Assembly: GCF_013240295.1 (NCBI RefSeq) | Contig: NZ_JABETK010000002.1 | Span: 1,798,001 to 1,862,000, forward strand | Source of the DNA: Neoaquamicrobium sediminum | GTDB taxonomy: Bacteria > Pseudomonadota > Alphaproteobacteria > Rhizobiales > Rhizobiaceae | Direction of reading: 5' to 3' | DNA: 64,000 nt | Shown here: piece after piece, positions 34,443-42,997 of the stretch | Position numbering within the stretch: position 1 is the first letter of the stretch | How the letters are laid out: the number at the start of each line of letters is the position of its first letter | Notes under the pieces: generated by a model | Database searches by the model: none | What the model saw: the letters and a program-made list of their open reading frames with translations, nothing else | Told to the model about the DNA's origin: nothing | Position numbers and translations under genes: made by a program

Positions 34443-35729
34443 TCAGTCGTGGAGCCCGTAAAGCCGCGCGCGGAAACCCGCCTTGTCTTTCAGATACGTA
34501 TCTTTCAGCGTCTCGACAACATGGCGCCGCCAGACCGCGTCGAAACCCTCATAATCGCGATAGAAGCCCTGCTTGTTGAACACGTAGCGCGACACGAAGT
34601 CGAACGGCACGAAATCCGAAATCAGCCGGCTCGTGAGCCAGGCGTCGGGATGGTCGGGCTTTGCCCTGACCACAAGGAAACGGCGCTCGGGCCGCACGTC
34701 GGCCATCTTCATCTGGCCAAGCTGAGCGAGCTCCCGCTTCGCCGCGTTGAGGAAGGGGAAAGTACCCTCGCGGTTGATGAGATCGGCATGGCCGTGAATC
34801 CAGCTCTGCAGCCAAACGCGGTCGACACTCGACAATTCGCGCTTGGGATCTGACTGATGAATCAGCGTGCGCACGATCATCTCGGCGCGATGTTCGAGAT
34901 AGTTCGACTCGTCGATCCACGAAGCCCGTGGCAGCTCGATCCGTCCCGTGGAAACAAGGAAGTCGAATATGCGCTCGGTGTCGTGCAGGGAAAGGTAGCT
35001 TACCTGCCACGGTCGCGAGCGCCGGAAGCCAGGTGCGGCAGGGTCGCTGATGACCGTTGTCATGCCCGGATCGACGAAGACGTAGAGCCCGCCGAAATGG
35101 CTGGTCCAGTAGGCGTTGTGGCGGAAAATCACCTGGTCCGGCACCAGGGCGTTCTGGCGGATGTCGCCCGTCACCTTGGCGAGATCGACCATGTGCTCCA
35201 GCATCGCCGTGTCGCGCCAGGCCTCCGGCTCCTGTTTCAACCTGTCGACGAGCGTCGCAAGTTCGGTGGCCTTGCCGGTCACGTCCTCCGCCGACAGCAC
35301 GCGGAATTCCACCTGGTTGATCGACAGCAGGTCCTCGATGTCCTCGACCTTGGCGACCGAATCCTCGATCTCGCCGTAGATCACGTCCTTGATCGTCAGC
35401 GCGTTGATGACGCGGGCATTGGCGGTCAGGAACTCGTAGAGGAGCTGCGAGGTGTTTGAGAATGCCGTGTGCACCACCGGCAGGTCGGCCTGCTGCGGGG
35501 TCAGGATGATGAAGCGCCGGTTGATCTGGTTCGGATCGAGATAGTTGATGTCGCCGAGGTCCTCGGCCACCTGCGGCGAGAAACCCGTGCGGTCGATCTC
35601 GATCCGCTCGCGCTCTGTCGGCTTCAGCCCGAAAGCCTTCAGCGCCTTGTTGTAGCGCTCGATCAGATGCGGCTCCTCGATGACAAGCAGCCTGCCATAG
35701 ATCAGCTCGTTGTCGCGCAGAAGGTCCAT
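34443..35729 (-). CDS. DUF6638-like protein of unknown function
   Basis: A 428-residue soluble protein with no signal or membrane segment. It starts MDLLRDNELIYGRLLVIEEPHLIERYNKALKAFG and contains a region mentioning FGGLYVFVDPGMTTVISD and a C-terminal WLTSRLISDFVPFDFVSRYVFNKQGFYRDY. I associate it, with moderate confidence, with DUF6638. ATG 35729 is preceded by GGGGAGAAGGG; a longer start overlaps the ATPase end. It lies between the AAA+ ATPase and DUF2333 genes and is probably a partner in the same complex (inference). Confidence 0.75.
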   Translation of the reverse strand: MDLLRDNELIYGRLLVIEEPHLIERYNKALKAFGLKPTERERIEIDRTGFSPQVAEDLGDINYLDPNQINRRFIILTPQQADLPVVHTAFSNTSQLLYEFLTANARVINALTIKDVIYGEIEDSVAKVEDIEDLLSINQVEFRVLSAEDVTGKATELATLVDRLKQEPEAWRDTAMLEHMVDLAKVTGDIRQNALVPDQVIFRHNAYWTSHFGGLYVFVDPGMTTVISDPAAPGFRRSRPWQVSYLSLHDTERIFDFLVSTGRIELPRASWIDESNYLEHRAEMIVRTLIHQSDPKRELSSVDRVWLQSWIHGHADLINREGTFPFLNAAKRELAQLGQMKMADVRPERRFLVVRAKPDHPDAWLTSRLISDFVPFDFVSRYVFNKQGFYRDYEGFDAVWRRHVVETLKDTYLKDKAGFRARLYGLHD

Positions 35730-35765
35730 TATCCCTTCTCCCCGTTCACGGAGATCAGGAACCAC

Positions 35766-37676
35766 TCACGCATTCCAAAGGCCCTTCTTTTGCAATTCGG
35801 CCATCTCCCGCGCCGCCCGCTCGCGCAGGCGCGCGTCGCGCAGAAGCGTCTCCACCGCCGCGTCGTCTGACTTGTCGGCGTAGCGGAATTCGGAATCGGC
35901 GTAGCGATTGATCTCCTGCATCACCATGTCCATCGTGAACGGACGCCGTAGGTCCTCCACCATGGCCTTCTTCTCCTCGTAGCCTTTGCCCATGAAGGTC
36001 TCGGGCTTTTCGAACCATTCGTCGGGCAGCTCGATGTCCATGGCGCGCATCTTGATCGCGTCGGTGACGTTCTTGATCGCCCGGCCGGTGAAGCGCGGCT
36101 CCGCCTCCTTGATCCGGTGGAGATAATCGCCAACGTCGGCCAGCGTCTTCGGCTCGCCTCGCTCGTCCATGAAGCGGTCGTAGACCTTTTGCAGCCCGGC
36201 CTCCTGCGGCTTGGAATGCGCGTCATAGGCCGTCTGCACGGCGCGCTTGATCTCCTGCGCTGCATAAAGCGTGTGGTCGCCCAGCGGGATCTTGTGGTTC
36301 TTGCCGGCCAGGAGCGCAAAGATGTCGATATAGTCGTCGCGGGTCTGCGGCCCGTCGACCAGCCAGCGCGCGCTGGCGCGCTGGCGCAGCGCATCGTCGA
36401 CGTTCTCCGGATAGTTCGAGAACATGCCGAAGGAGCAATTGCCGCGCACCACCGTGCCGGCGCCGGCGAAGGCGTCCATCAGCACGCCGGTGATCTCGTG
36501 CTGGCCGGCCGAGGCGCGGTCGTCCGAGCGCTTGGCCGCCACCTGATCAATGTCGTCGATGGTTCCGAACGCGATGGCGCGCGGGTTGAGCACGTTGTTG
36601 ACAAATTGCCGGCAGTTCTGCCCCGACTTGCCCTGGTAGGACGAAATCTGGTCGACGCCGAAATTCTCGTAGTGGAAGGGCACGCCCGCCACCTGGGCGT
36701 AGTCGTTGACGAGGCCGGCGATCATCTGGATTAGCGTCGTCTTGCCGGTGCCCGGCGCGCCGTCGCCGATGAAGGTGAAGATGAAGCCGCCCAGTTCCAC
36801 GAACGGATTGAGCTGCCGGTCGAGATCGTAGGCCATCAGCATCTTGGCGAGCTTGACCGACTGGTACTTGGCGACGTGGTTGCCCACCACTTCGTCCGGC
36901 TTCTTGAAGGTCATCACCAGCGCCTTGGCCTTGCGGCCGGGCGCGACGTCAAAACCATCGATGGTGAAATCGTCCTTCTCGATGCGGATATGCGCGTCGT
37001 CGAACGCACCCAGCGCATCGAAGCGGCTGCGCCGCGACAATAGGCCCTCAATGGCGGCTGTGGCGAAGGCGCGCGTGCGGGCCGGCAGGTCGTGATCGTC
37101 CTTGGCGCCGGCAAGCGCGCCATCGAGCCCTGCGATCAGCGCCTTCAGTGCGTCCTGCTGCGTGTCGAACGCATAATCTGGCTCCGCCACGTCGCTGGGC
37201 GCCTCGGCGTCGCTCTCGACGGTCTGCAGCAGGTAGGAGGCAAAGGTGAAGGCCGCGACATAGGCTGCCGCCGAAAGCAGCCGCTTGTAGTGGGAAACGT
37301 CCTCGCCCTCGAGCGGCGAGCGTGCGTTCTTCGCCTGCAAATCCTCAAGTGCCGTCGATTTCGCGAACACGTCGGCCACCGCCATGGCGATGCTCAGCCC
37401 CCGCCGGGCGCGGTAGAGCAGCGTATGCTGCGGGATCGACATGAGCTGGTCGTCGGGCCGCACCGCCTGCACGGTTTTCGCCAGCTCCACCTCGCGGGTG
37501 CGCCTTACCGAGCCGGTCGAAACCGTCGACACGAAGCGCCGCCCGGTGCCTGCAAGCTCGGTCTGCGAGCGGCCGGACGAATCCTCCAGCACCACCACGC
37601 GGGTGATGAAGCTCTGCGCCATCGCGCGGTGCTTCTCGATGTCGGCTTCGGATATGGCGGTCAGGCCGGTGTCCAT
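35766..37676 (-). CDS. AAA+ ATPase of uncharacterised five-gene cluster
   Basis: A 636-residue protein. The N-terminal 290 residues have no recognised domain but hold a hydrophobic stretch near 133-150. The AAA+ core follows: Walker A GDGAPGTGKT at 304-313, Walker B IAFGTIDDID at 368-377, a sensor-1-like Asn in FGMFSNYPENVD near 421, and an arginine-finger candidate in RQRASARW at 431-438. A helical C-terminus ends KKGLWNA. The Walker B reads IDDID instead of the usual DE pair, so a Glu-to-Asp change at the catalytic base is possible. It sits 12 bp after the 380-aa gene. Confidence 0.85.
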   Translation of the reverse strand: MDTGLTAISEADIEKHRAMAQSFITRVVVLEDSSGRSQTELAGTGRRFVSTVSTGSVRRTREVELAKTVQAVRPDDQLMSIPQHTLLYRARRGLSIAMAVADVFAKSTALEDLQAKNARSPLEGEDVSHYKRLLSAAAYVAAFTFASYLLQTVESDAEAPSDVAEPDYAFDTQQDALKALIAGLDGALAGAKDDHDLPARTRAFATAAIEGLLSRRSRFDALGAFDDAHIRIEKDDFTIDGFDVAPGRKAKALVMTFKKPDEVVGNHVAKYQSVKLAKMLMAYDLDRQLNPFVELGGFIFTFIGDGAPGTGKTTLIQMIAGLVNDYAQVAGVPFHYENFGVDQISSYQGKSGQNCRQFVNNVLNPRAIAFGTIDDIDQVAAKRSDDRASAGQHEITGVLMDAFAGAGTVVRGNCSFGMFSNYPENVDDALRQRASARWLVDGPQTRDDYIDIFALLAGKNHKIPLGDHTLYAAQEIKRAVQTAYDAHSKPQEAGLQKVYDRFMDERGEPKTLADVGDYLHRIKEAEPRFTGRAIKNVTDAIKMRAMDIELPDEWFEKPETFMGKGYEEKKAMVEDLRRPFTMDMVMQEINRYADSEFRYADKSDDAAVETLLRDARLRERAAREMAELQKKGLWNA

Positions 37677-37688
37677 GGTCAGGCTCCC

Positions 37689-38831
37689 CTAAACATCGCT
37701 GATCACCTGCCCATTGGAGATGATGTGCACCTGATAGCCGCCGAAGATCTTCTGAGCCTCGCCGGCAGCGTAGAGCGCCTGATAGGCCTCGTGCGGGATC
37801 AGCGCGTGGCGCTCGTAGCTCGAAACGCCCTGCCGGGTCGCCTCGAGATCGTCGGTGTTGATATGGAATTCCTCGCGCGCCGGCTGGCTGGAAAACAGCC
37901 CCTTGCGCGCCGGTTGCTCGGACTTGGAAAACACTTCCTGCACCGTCCAGGTCAAAAGCCACGCGTTCTGCTCGCGGCGCACCTTTGACAGAACCTCCGC
38001 AACCACCGAATTGTGCTCGGTGATGCCGGCGGAATAGAACGGCCCCAGCACGACGCGGCGTAGCTGCTTGGGATGCAGCGCGTCGAAATCCTTGTCGAGA
38101 TTGCCGGCAATGGTGGCCGGCGAAAGCGAATAGGCTGAGTTCTTCTCGGCAAAGTCGTCGAAGCGATGCGCGAGTTCCGGGTTGAGCAGCCCCTCGACCG
38201 GCAGCGGAATCTTGACGTTCTCGTCGAGCTTGCCGTCCCGGGAAACCAGTTCGCGGACAACGTTGTCGGAGGAATCCTCCAATGTCGCCATGTAGACCAG
38301 TGGCAGGTTGGCCGTGCCGTCGAACGCACCCCAATGAACGACGTAGATCGGCCGTCGCGTCTTGGGGTTCACAGACACCTTCACCGTACGCGGCAGGACG
38401 AAGGGCGCAAAGATCAGCCCCTCGGAAACCTCCTCCAGATAAAGCCGCTCGGCCATCGATTTGCGCAACGCGTGCGGCATCGCACGTTGCCGCAGGATGA
38501 AATCGGCCATCTCGGCGCGCAACACCTCGGGTTCCGGAATCCCCGCCAGCCGCTTCTCGGCACTGCGCCGGTCGTTCTCAAGTTCCAGCACGTTCTGGAA
38601 AACGGGATAGCCGCTTTCGGCGCGCGAGATGCGGAACGAATCCATGAAGCCGAGACGGTTCTTCCAGCACGCGAAGGAATTTTCCAGCCGCACAAGATAT
38701 TCGGCCATCACCTTGGCCACGAGGTCGTGCCGGTATAGCGGCGAGCGCTCGTCACGCAGGAACACGTCCAGCCCGCCGAGTGCCGCGGAAATGGTGTCGA
38801 AATAGCGCACTGCGGCGTCGGTGGTCGTCAT
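37689..38831 (-). CDS. Uncharacterised 380-aa protein of the AAA+ cluster
   Basis: A soluble 380-residue protein that I do not recognise. It begins TTTDAAVRYFDTISAALGGLDVFLRDERSPLYRHDLVAKVM and has a mainly helical first half, followed by a more beta-rich half (KVSVNPKTRRPIYVVHWGAFDG) and ends YQVHIISNGQVISDV. The ATG at 38831 has AAAGGATGGGC upstream; a longer start would read through the inverted repeat at 38864-39019 and is rejected. Immediate linkage to the ATPase suggests an adaptor or substrate role (inference). Confidence 0.78.
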   Translation of the reverse strand: MTTTDAAVRYFDTISAALGGLDVFLRDERSPLYRHDLVAKVMAEYLVRLENSFACWKNRLGFMDSFRISRAESGYPVFQNVLELENDRRSAEKRLAGIPEPEVLRAEMADFILRQRAMPHALRKSMAERLYLEEVSEGLIFAPFVLPRTVKVSVNPKTRRPIYVVHWGAFDGTANLPLVYMATLEDSSDNVVRELVSRDGKLDENVKIPLPVEGLLNPELAHRFDDFAEKNSAYSLSPATIAGNLDKDFDALHPKQLRRVVLGPFYSAGITEHNSVVAEVLSKVRREQNAWLLTWTVQEVFSKSEQPARKGLFSSQPAREEFHINTDDLEATRQGVSSYERHALIPHEAYQALYAAGEAQKIFGGYQVHIISNGQVISDV

Positions 38832-38863
38832 GCCCATCCTTTTGCGGGATGGCGTTCCTTCGC

Positions 38864-39019
38864 GCCCCCTCTGTCCTGCCGGACATCTCCCCACAAGGGG
38901 GAGATCGGCTTTCGTATATGACTTCGCCAATCGCCAGCGTTGGAGGGTGAGCGGTTGTATCGCGGCCGGCTGATCTCCCCCCCCCTCGTGGGGGAGGTGT
39001 CCGGCAGGACAGAGGGGGC
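38864..39019. repeat. Inverted repeat element inside the AAA+ cluster
   Basis: The arms at about 38864-38906 and 38972-39019 are near-perfect reverse complements (CCCCTCTGTCCTGCCGGACA and its complement at the outer ends). Each arm also has its own small hairpin (CTCCCC...GGGGGAG). This is a common style of rhizobial intergenic palindrome. It occupies most of the 219-bp gap between the coiled-coil gene and the 380-aa gene, the only loose junction in the cluster. Confidence 0.85.
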
Positions 39020-39050
39020 AACATAGGGCTCAAGGCTCGCAGAAGTTGCG

Positions 39051-40139
39051 CTATTGCTTCACGTAGTCGGCCGAGTTGTGCTTCTTCAGCACGTCGTCGA
39101 AGCGCCGGGCGAACGCGTCATCGGCAAGCTTCTTGCGGCGCTGGATGTCGGCTGTGGTGACCATGTTCTTCTCGTGCAATTCGAGCAGATCGCCGATGTG
39201 ACGCTGTGCGGCGGCGCCGATGCCCGCCATCGTCTCCTCGGCAGTGTTGTCGACCTGGCTGCCGAGCGTATTGATGCGGTGCGCAACTTCCTGCTGCGCC
39301 GCGGTCTTCAGCGAATCCTCCAGCGCCTTGTAGAGAACGATGCGCTGCTCGGTGTCGATGGTCAGCTTGTTGATGAGCGTATTCTGCGCCGCGATCTGGT
39401 TGTTGAGCGAATCGACGAAGGTCTGGAACATCGAGGTGTAGCGTTCGAGCGTCTGGCTCTCGGCCAGCAGTTCCTGCTCCTTGGCCTGCGCCTGATTGTA
39501 TTCGGTGGCCAGCTTCGAGCGTTCGGCTTCCAGCTCGGTACGTTCCGTCTGGCTGGTCGAGGCCGCGATCCGGTTTTCCACGTCGAGCAGCGCCGGGTTG
39601 AGTTCCTCGATGCGCTTTTGGGTTCCCGTCAGGTTGTCGATCGTCGCCTTGCGGCGCTCGATCACCTCGCCGAGGCTCTTTTCGGAGGTCGCGTAGCGCT
39701 GGTCTAGAATGTTCTTCTGCTCGGTCAGGATGCCGACGATCGTATCGGACTTCGCCAGCAGCTCCTGCAGATTGCCCGCCAGCGACATGTTGCGCACGCG
39801 CTCGGTGCGCATGCGCTGCTTGCGCTGGTTGGAGAAGATGCCGATGAAGCTCTCCCAGCCCGTATAGCTCTTCATGCTCTCGAACTCGGCGCCGAAGACG
39901 TTGGTGGCATCCTCCAGCCCGATGATGAGGTCGGCGATGTTGCCTTCCATCACCTTCTGCTGGTTGAGCACGTCCTGAATGCGAGCGTTCTCGATATCGA
40001 AGTCGCTGGCTCCGATCTTCTGGTCGGTCTGCGCAAACTTCTCCAGCACGACACCGGACTGCTCGATCTTCGAGCGCATGTCCTCGACCACCCGTTTCGT
40101 CTTGGCAATCTCGGCGTCGAAATTCTGCAATGTCGCCAT
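39051..40139 (-). CDS. Long coiled-coil protein of the AAA+ cluster
   Basis: A 362-residue, almost entirely helical protein with no signal peptide. Heptad-like stretches extend from FDAEIAKTKRVVEDMRSKIEQ through RYATSEKSLGEVIERRKATIDNL to ERTELEAERSKLATEYNQAQAKEQELLAESQTLERY. A break with aromatic residues (FESMKSYTGWESFIGIFSNQRKQR) sits near 110-140. No family is recognised. ATG 40139 has GGAGCGGAGC upstream; the longer start is rejected. It is the first gene of the five-gene cluster, 129 bp after thymidine kinase on the same strand. Confidence 0.78.
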   Translation of the reverse strand: MATLQNFDAEIAKTKRVVEDMRSKIEQSGVVLEKFAQTDQKIGASDFDIENARIQDVLNQQKVMEGNIADLIIGLEDATNVFGAEFESMKSYTGWESFIGIFSNQRKQRMRTERVRNMSLAGNLQELLAKSDTIVGILTEQKNILDQRYATSEKSLGEVIERRKATIDNLTGTQKRIEELNPALLDVENRIAASTSQTERTELEAERSKLATEYNQAQAKEQELLAESQTLERYTSMFQTFVDSLNNQIAAQNTLINKLTIDTEQRIVLYKALEDSLKTAAQQEVAHRINTLGSQVDNTAEETMAGIGAAAQRHIGDLLELHEKNMVTTADIQRRKKLADDAFARRFDDVLKKHNSADYVKQ

Positions 40140-40268
40140 GCGCTCCGCTCCAGCTAATCGATAACTTTGTAAAAATGACTTCGCGGAATATATGTGGGCG
40201 CCATTGCGATTGAAAGACAAAGTGCTGCCGGAAATCACGCTGCGGCAGACAGGCGCCCTGCCCAGCTT

Positions 40269-40883
40269 TCACTCGCCGGCGAACCCGATCAGGTCTTCCG
40301 GTGGCATACGCCCCATTTCTTCTTCCCAGTGCCGGCGGCACAGGGAGACGTAGACATCCTTGCCAATCGCCACCTGCGCGCCCTGCTTGGCCACCTTGCC
40401 GTCGGCGCCGAGCCGCACCACCATCGTCGCCTTGCGTCCGCAACGGCAGATCGTGCGCACCTCGCGCAGCTCGTCGGCAATGGCCAACAGCGCCCGCGAG
40501 CCGGAAAACAGCTTGCCCTGGAAATCGGTCCGCAGCCCGTAGCACATCACGGGAATGCCCAACCGATCCGCCACCCGCGCAAGCTGCCACACCTGTTCCT
40601 CTTCAAGGAACTGCGCCTCGTCGACGAAAACGCAGTGCGTCGTCGTGTGATCGTGGTGGTCGCGAATGCGCTCGTATAGGTCGTCGCCGTCGCGGAACAT
40701 CTCCGCGTCCGCTTCGAGGCCGATGCGCGAGGAAATGTAGCCGGCAGCGTCGTCCCGGCGATAGTGGCCGGCCACGAACAGCATCGTCGTCATGCCGCGT
40801 TCGCGGTAGTTGTACGAAGCCTGCAGCAGCATGGTCGTCTTGCCGGCATTCATCGTCGCGTAGTGGAAATAAAGCTTCGCCAT
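40269..40883 (-). CDS. tdk: Thymidine kinase
   Basis: A 204-residue cytosolic type-II thymidine kinase that salvages thymidine. The P-loop is YATMNAGKTTMLLQ near residues 6-19, the DEAQF motif (VFVDEAQFLEEEQ) holds the catalytic acid, and the zinc-binding Cys pairs (ICRCGRKA and SLCRRHW) and the lasso-loop region (GADGKVAKQGAQVAIG) are present. The ATG at 40883 gives the family N-terminus MAKLYFHYATMNAGKT; the upstream extension is not coding. A 7-bp hairpin lies 13 bp upstream. Confidence 0.95.
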   Translation of the reverse strand: MAKLYFHYATMNAGKTTMLLQASYNYRERGMTTMLFVAGHYRRDDAAGYISSRIGLEADAEMFRDGDDLYERIRDHHDHTTTHCVFVDEAQFLEEEQVWQLARVADRLGIPVMCYGLRTDFQGKLFSGSRALLAIADELREVRTICRCGRKATMVVRLGADGKVAKQGAQVAIGKDVYVSLCRRHWEEEMGRMPPEDLIGFAGE

Positions 40884-40895
40884 CAGCCTATTAAC

Positions 40896-40916
40896 CCCAA
40901 CACGGCAGATGTTGGG
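40896..40916 (-). promoter_or_regulatory. Hairpin in the tdk 5' leader
   Basis: A perfect 7-bp stem (CCCAACA / TGTTGGG) with a 7-base loop begins only 13 bp before the tdk ATG. It overlaps the G-rich segment where a ribosome site would be expected, so it could limit translation or be an operator. This is weak evidence from pairing alone. Confidence 0.35.
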
Positions 40917-41109
40917 AGGTAGGGCTTTGCACCTTCCACCATTTTTGCGCATACCCTGGAAACGACGCGGGCTTGTCGCGCTCAGGCAACCCCGCGACGC
41001 GTACCGTTGCGCCGTTAACCTTGAAACCGGCAACAAATGATGTTTGGCTCATGACAATCATCTAAAGCATGGCGAACCGCCAGGCCATCCAACATTGGGA
41101 GACGTTTTC

Positions 41110-42057
41110 ATGTCGCATCGCAGGACTATTATTATTTCTCTGGCCTTTTCGGCCGCGCTGGGCACAGGCAGCGCTTTTGCCGCCGATCCGGAAAGCTGCG
41201 AGACCGTCACCTTCTCCGACGTCGGCTGGACCGACATCACCGCCACCACAGCCACCGCCTCGGTCGTCCTCGACGCGCTGGGCTATGACGCAGAAACGCA
41301 GGTCCTGTCGGTACCGGTCACCTACGCCTCCCTCAAGAACAAGGACATCGACGTTTTCCTCGGCAACTGGATGCCGACCATGGAAGCCGACATCGCGCCC
41401 TACCGCGAGGACGGCTCGGTCGAAACGATCGTCACCAACCTCGAAGGCGCGAAATACACGCTGGCTGTACCGAAATACGCCTACGATGCCGGCCTCAAAT
41501 CCTTCGCCGACATCGCCAAGTTCAAGGACGAGCTCGGCGGCAAGATCTACGGCATCGAGCCCGGCAATGACGGCAACCGCCTGATCATCGACATGATCGA
41601 GGCCGGCCAGTTCGGTCTCGACGGCTTCGAGGTTGTCGAAAGCTCGGAAGCCGGCATGCTGAGCCAGGTGCAGCGCTCGGTGAACGCCAAGGAGCCCGTC
41701 GTCTTCCTCGGCTGGGAGCCGCATCCCATGAACGCCAATATCGAGATGGCCTATCTCGAAGGCGGCGATGACGTGTTCGGCCCCAACTATGGCGGCGCGA
41801 CGGTTCACACCAATGTGCGGCAGGGCTACACCGAAGAGTGCCCGAACCTCGGCAAGCTTCTGACCAACATGGTCTTTTCGCTCCAGATGGAAAACGAGAT
41901 CATGGGCGCGATCCTCAATGACGGCGAAGATGCCGAGGACGCTGCCGAAGACTGGCTCAAGGCCAATCCGCAGGTGCTCGATGCATGGCTCGCCGGCGTC
42001 ACCACGCTCGGTGGCGAAGATGGTCTTGCTGCTGTGAAAGCCGATCTCGGCCTGTAA
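41110..42057 (+). CDS. choX: Choline ABC transporter substrate-binding protein ChoX
   Basis: A 315-residue periplasmic binding protein. A signal peptide (TIIISLAFSAALGTGSAFA) ends near residue 24. The ligand-box residues known from Sinorhizobium ChoX are in place: Trp and Asp in VGWTDIT, Trp in GNWMPTME, Tyr in KYAYDAG, and Trp in LGWEPHPMN. It should bind choline (and acetylcholine) tightly for import as a betaine precursor. ATG 41110 follows GGGAG; the longer start has no signal at its N-terminus. It is first in a three-gene operon with the permease and ATPase genes. Confidence 0.92.
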   Translation: MSHRRTIIISLAFSAALGTGSAFAADPESCETVTFSDVGWTDITATTATASVVLDALGYDAETQVLSVPVTYASLKNKDIDVFLGNWMPTMEADIAPYREDGSVETIVTNLEGAKYTLAVPKYAYDAGLKSFADIAKFKDELGGKIYGIEPGNDGNRLIIDMIEAGQFGLDGFEVVESSEAGMLSQVQRSVNAKEPVVFLGWEPHPMNANIEMAYLEGGDDVFGPNYGGATVHTNVRQGYTEECPNLGKLLTNMVFSLQMENEIMGAILNDGEDAEDAAEDWLKANPQVLDAWLAGVTTLGGEDGLAAVKADLGL

Positions 42058-42133
42058 TCGACAACGATAAAGATCGAGGGCGGCGCGCGGAGGACGCGGG
42101 CCGCCCCGGCCATTTGGCAATCGACCGGGGGAC

Positions 42134-42997
42134 ATGATGGATCCTATCTCCGACTGGATCGCCGACCGCGATCGCAAGATCGAGATCGGTAAATGGGGTC
42201 GGGATTTCTTCGACTTCCTGACCACCAATTTCGCCTGGTTCTTCGATTCTCTGGCGAGGGGCATAACCACTGTCCTCGACTTTTTTGTCGACCTGCTTCT
42301 GGCGGTGCCGCCCTTCGCGATCGTGCTGGCCATGGCTGGCCTCGCCTATCTCCTGCAACGATCCTGGAAGCTGGCGCTCGGCGTGGCGCTCGGGTTGCTC
42401 TTCATCATCAATCAGGGCTTGTGGGAAGCCACCGTGGAAACGCTGGTACTCGTCATCGCCGCGGCCTCTGCGTCGATGGCGATCGGCGTGCCGATCGGCA
42501 TCTGGGCAGCGCATAACGAACGCGTCTATCGCGTCCTGCAGCCGATCCTCGACCTGATGCAGACTTTGCCGACCTTCGTCTATCTCATTCCGGTGCTGAT
42601 CCTCTTCGGTCTCGGCATGGCGCCGGGCCTTATCGTCACCGTCATCTTCGCCAGCCCCGCCCCGATCCGCCTCACCTATCTAGGCATCACCTCCGTGCCG
42701 ACGCCGATGCTGGAGGCCGGCGAGGCATTCGGGGCGACGAAGCGGCAGCTTTTGTGGAAGGTGGAGCTTCCGGCCGCCCTGCCGACCATCATGGCGGGCC
42801 TCACCCAGTGCATCATGCTTTCGCTATCCATGGTCGTGATCGCCGCGCTGATCGGCGCGTCCGGCCTAGGCACGCCGGTGGTGCGCGCGCTGAACACGCT
42901 GAATATTCCGCAGGGTATCGAGGCAGGACTCGCCATCGTCATCATCGCGATCATTCTCGACCGCATGACGCGCATCGAACAGGGCACCGGCAAATGA
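42134..42997 (+). CDS. choW: Choline ABC transporter permease ChoW
   Basis: A 287-residue BPD-type permease with about six helices. After a soluble N-terminus (DPISDWIADRDRKIEIGKWG) come helices such as AVPPFAIVLAMAGLAYLL and TLVLVIAAASASMAIGVPIGIW. The cytoplasmic EAA loop is EAGEAFGATKRQLLWKVELPAALPTIMAGL. This matches the ProW/ChoW group. GGGGGAC precedes the ATG (the first of two adjacent ATG codons). It overlaps the ATPase gene by four bases (ATGA). Confidence 0.92.
   Translation: MMDPISDWIADRDRKIEIGKWGRDFFDFLTTNFAWFFDSLARGITTVLDFFVDLLLAVPPFAIVLAMAGLAYLLQRSWKLALGVALGLLFIINQGLWEATVETLVLVIAAASASMAIGVPIGIWAAHNERVYRVLQPILDLMQTLPTFVYLIPVLILFGLGMAPGLIVTVIFASPAPIRLTYLGITSVPTPMLEAGEAFGATKRQLLWKVELPAALPTIMAGLTQCIMLSLSMVVIAALIGASGLGTPVVRALNTLNIPQGIEAGLAIVIIAIILDRMTRIEQGTGK

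Noticed and set aside
33179-39019. CRISPR array from the repeated sequences in this part
   Set aside because: The repeats are inverted pairs, not regularly spaced direct repeats with unique spacers, and no cas genes are present.
39051-40139. Toxic-anion resistance (TelA) protein
   Set aside because: The protein is a long coiled coil of similar size, but I could not identify any specific TelA motif.
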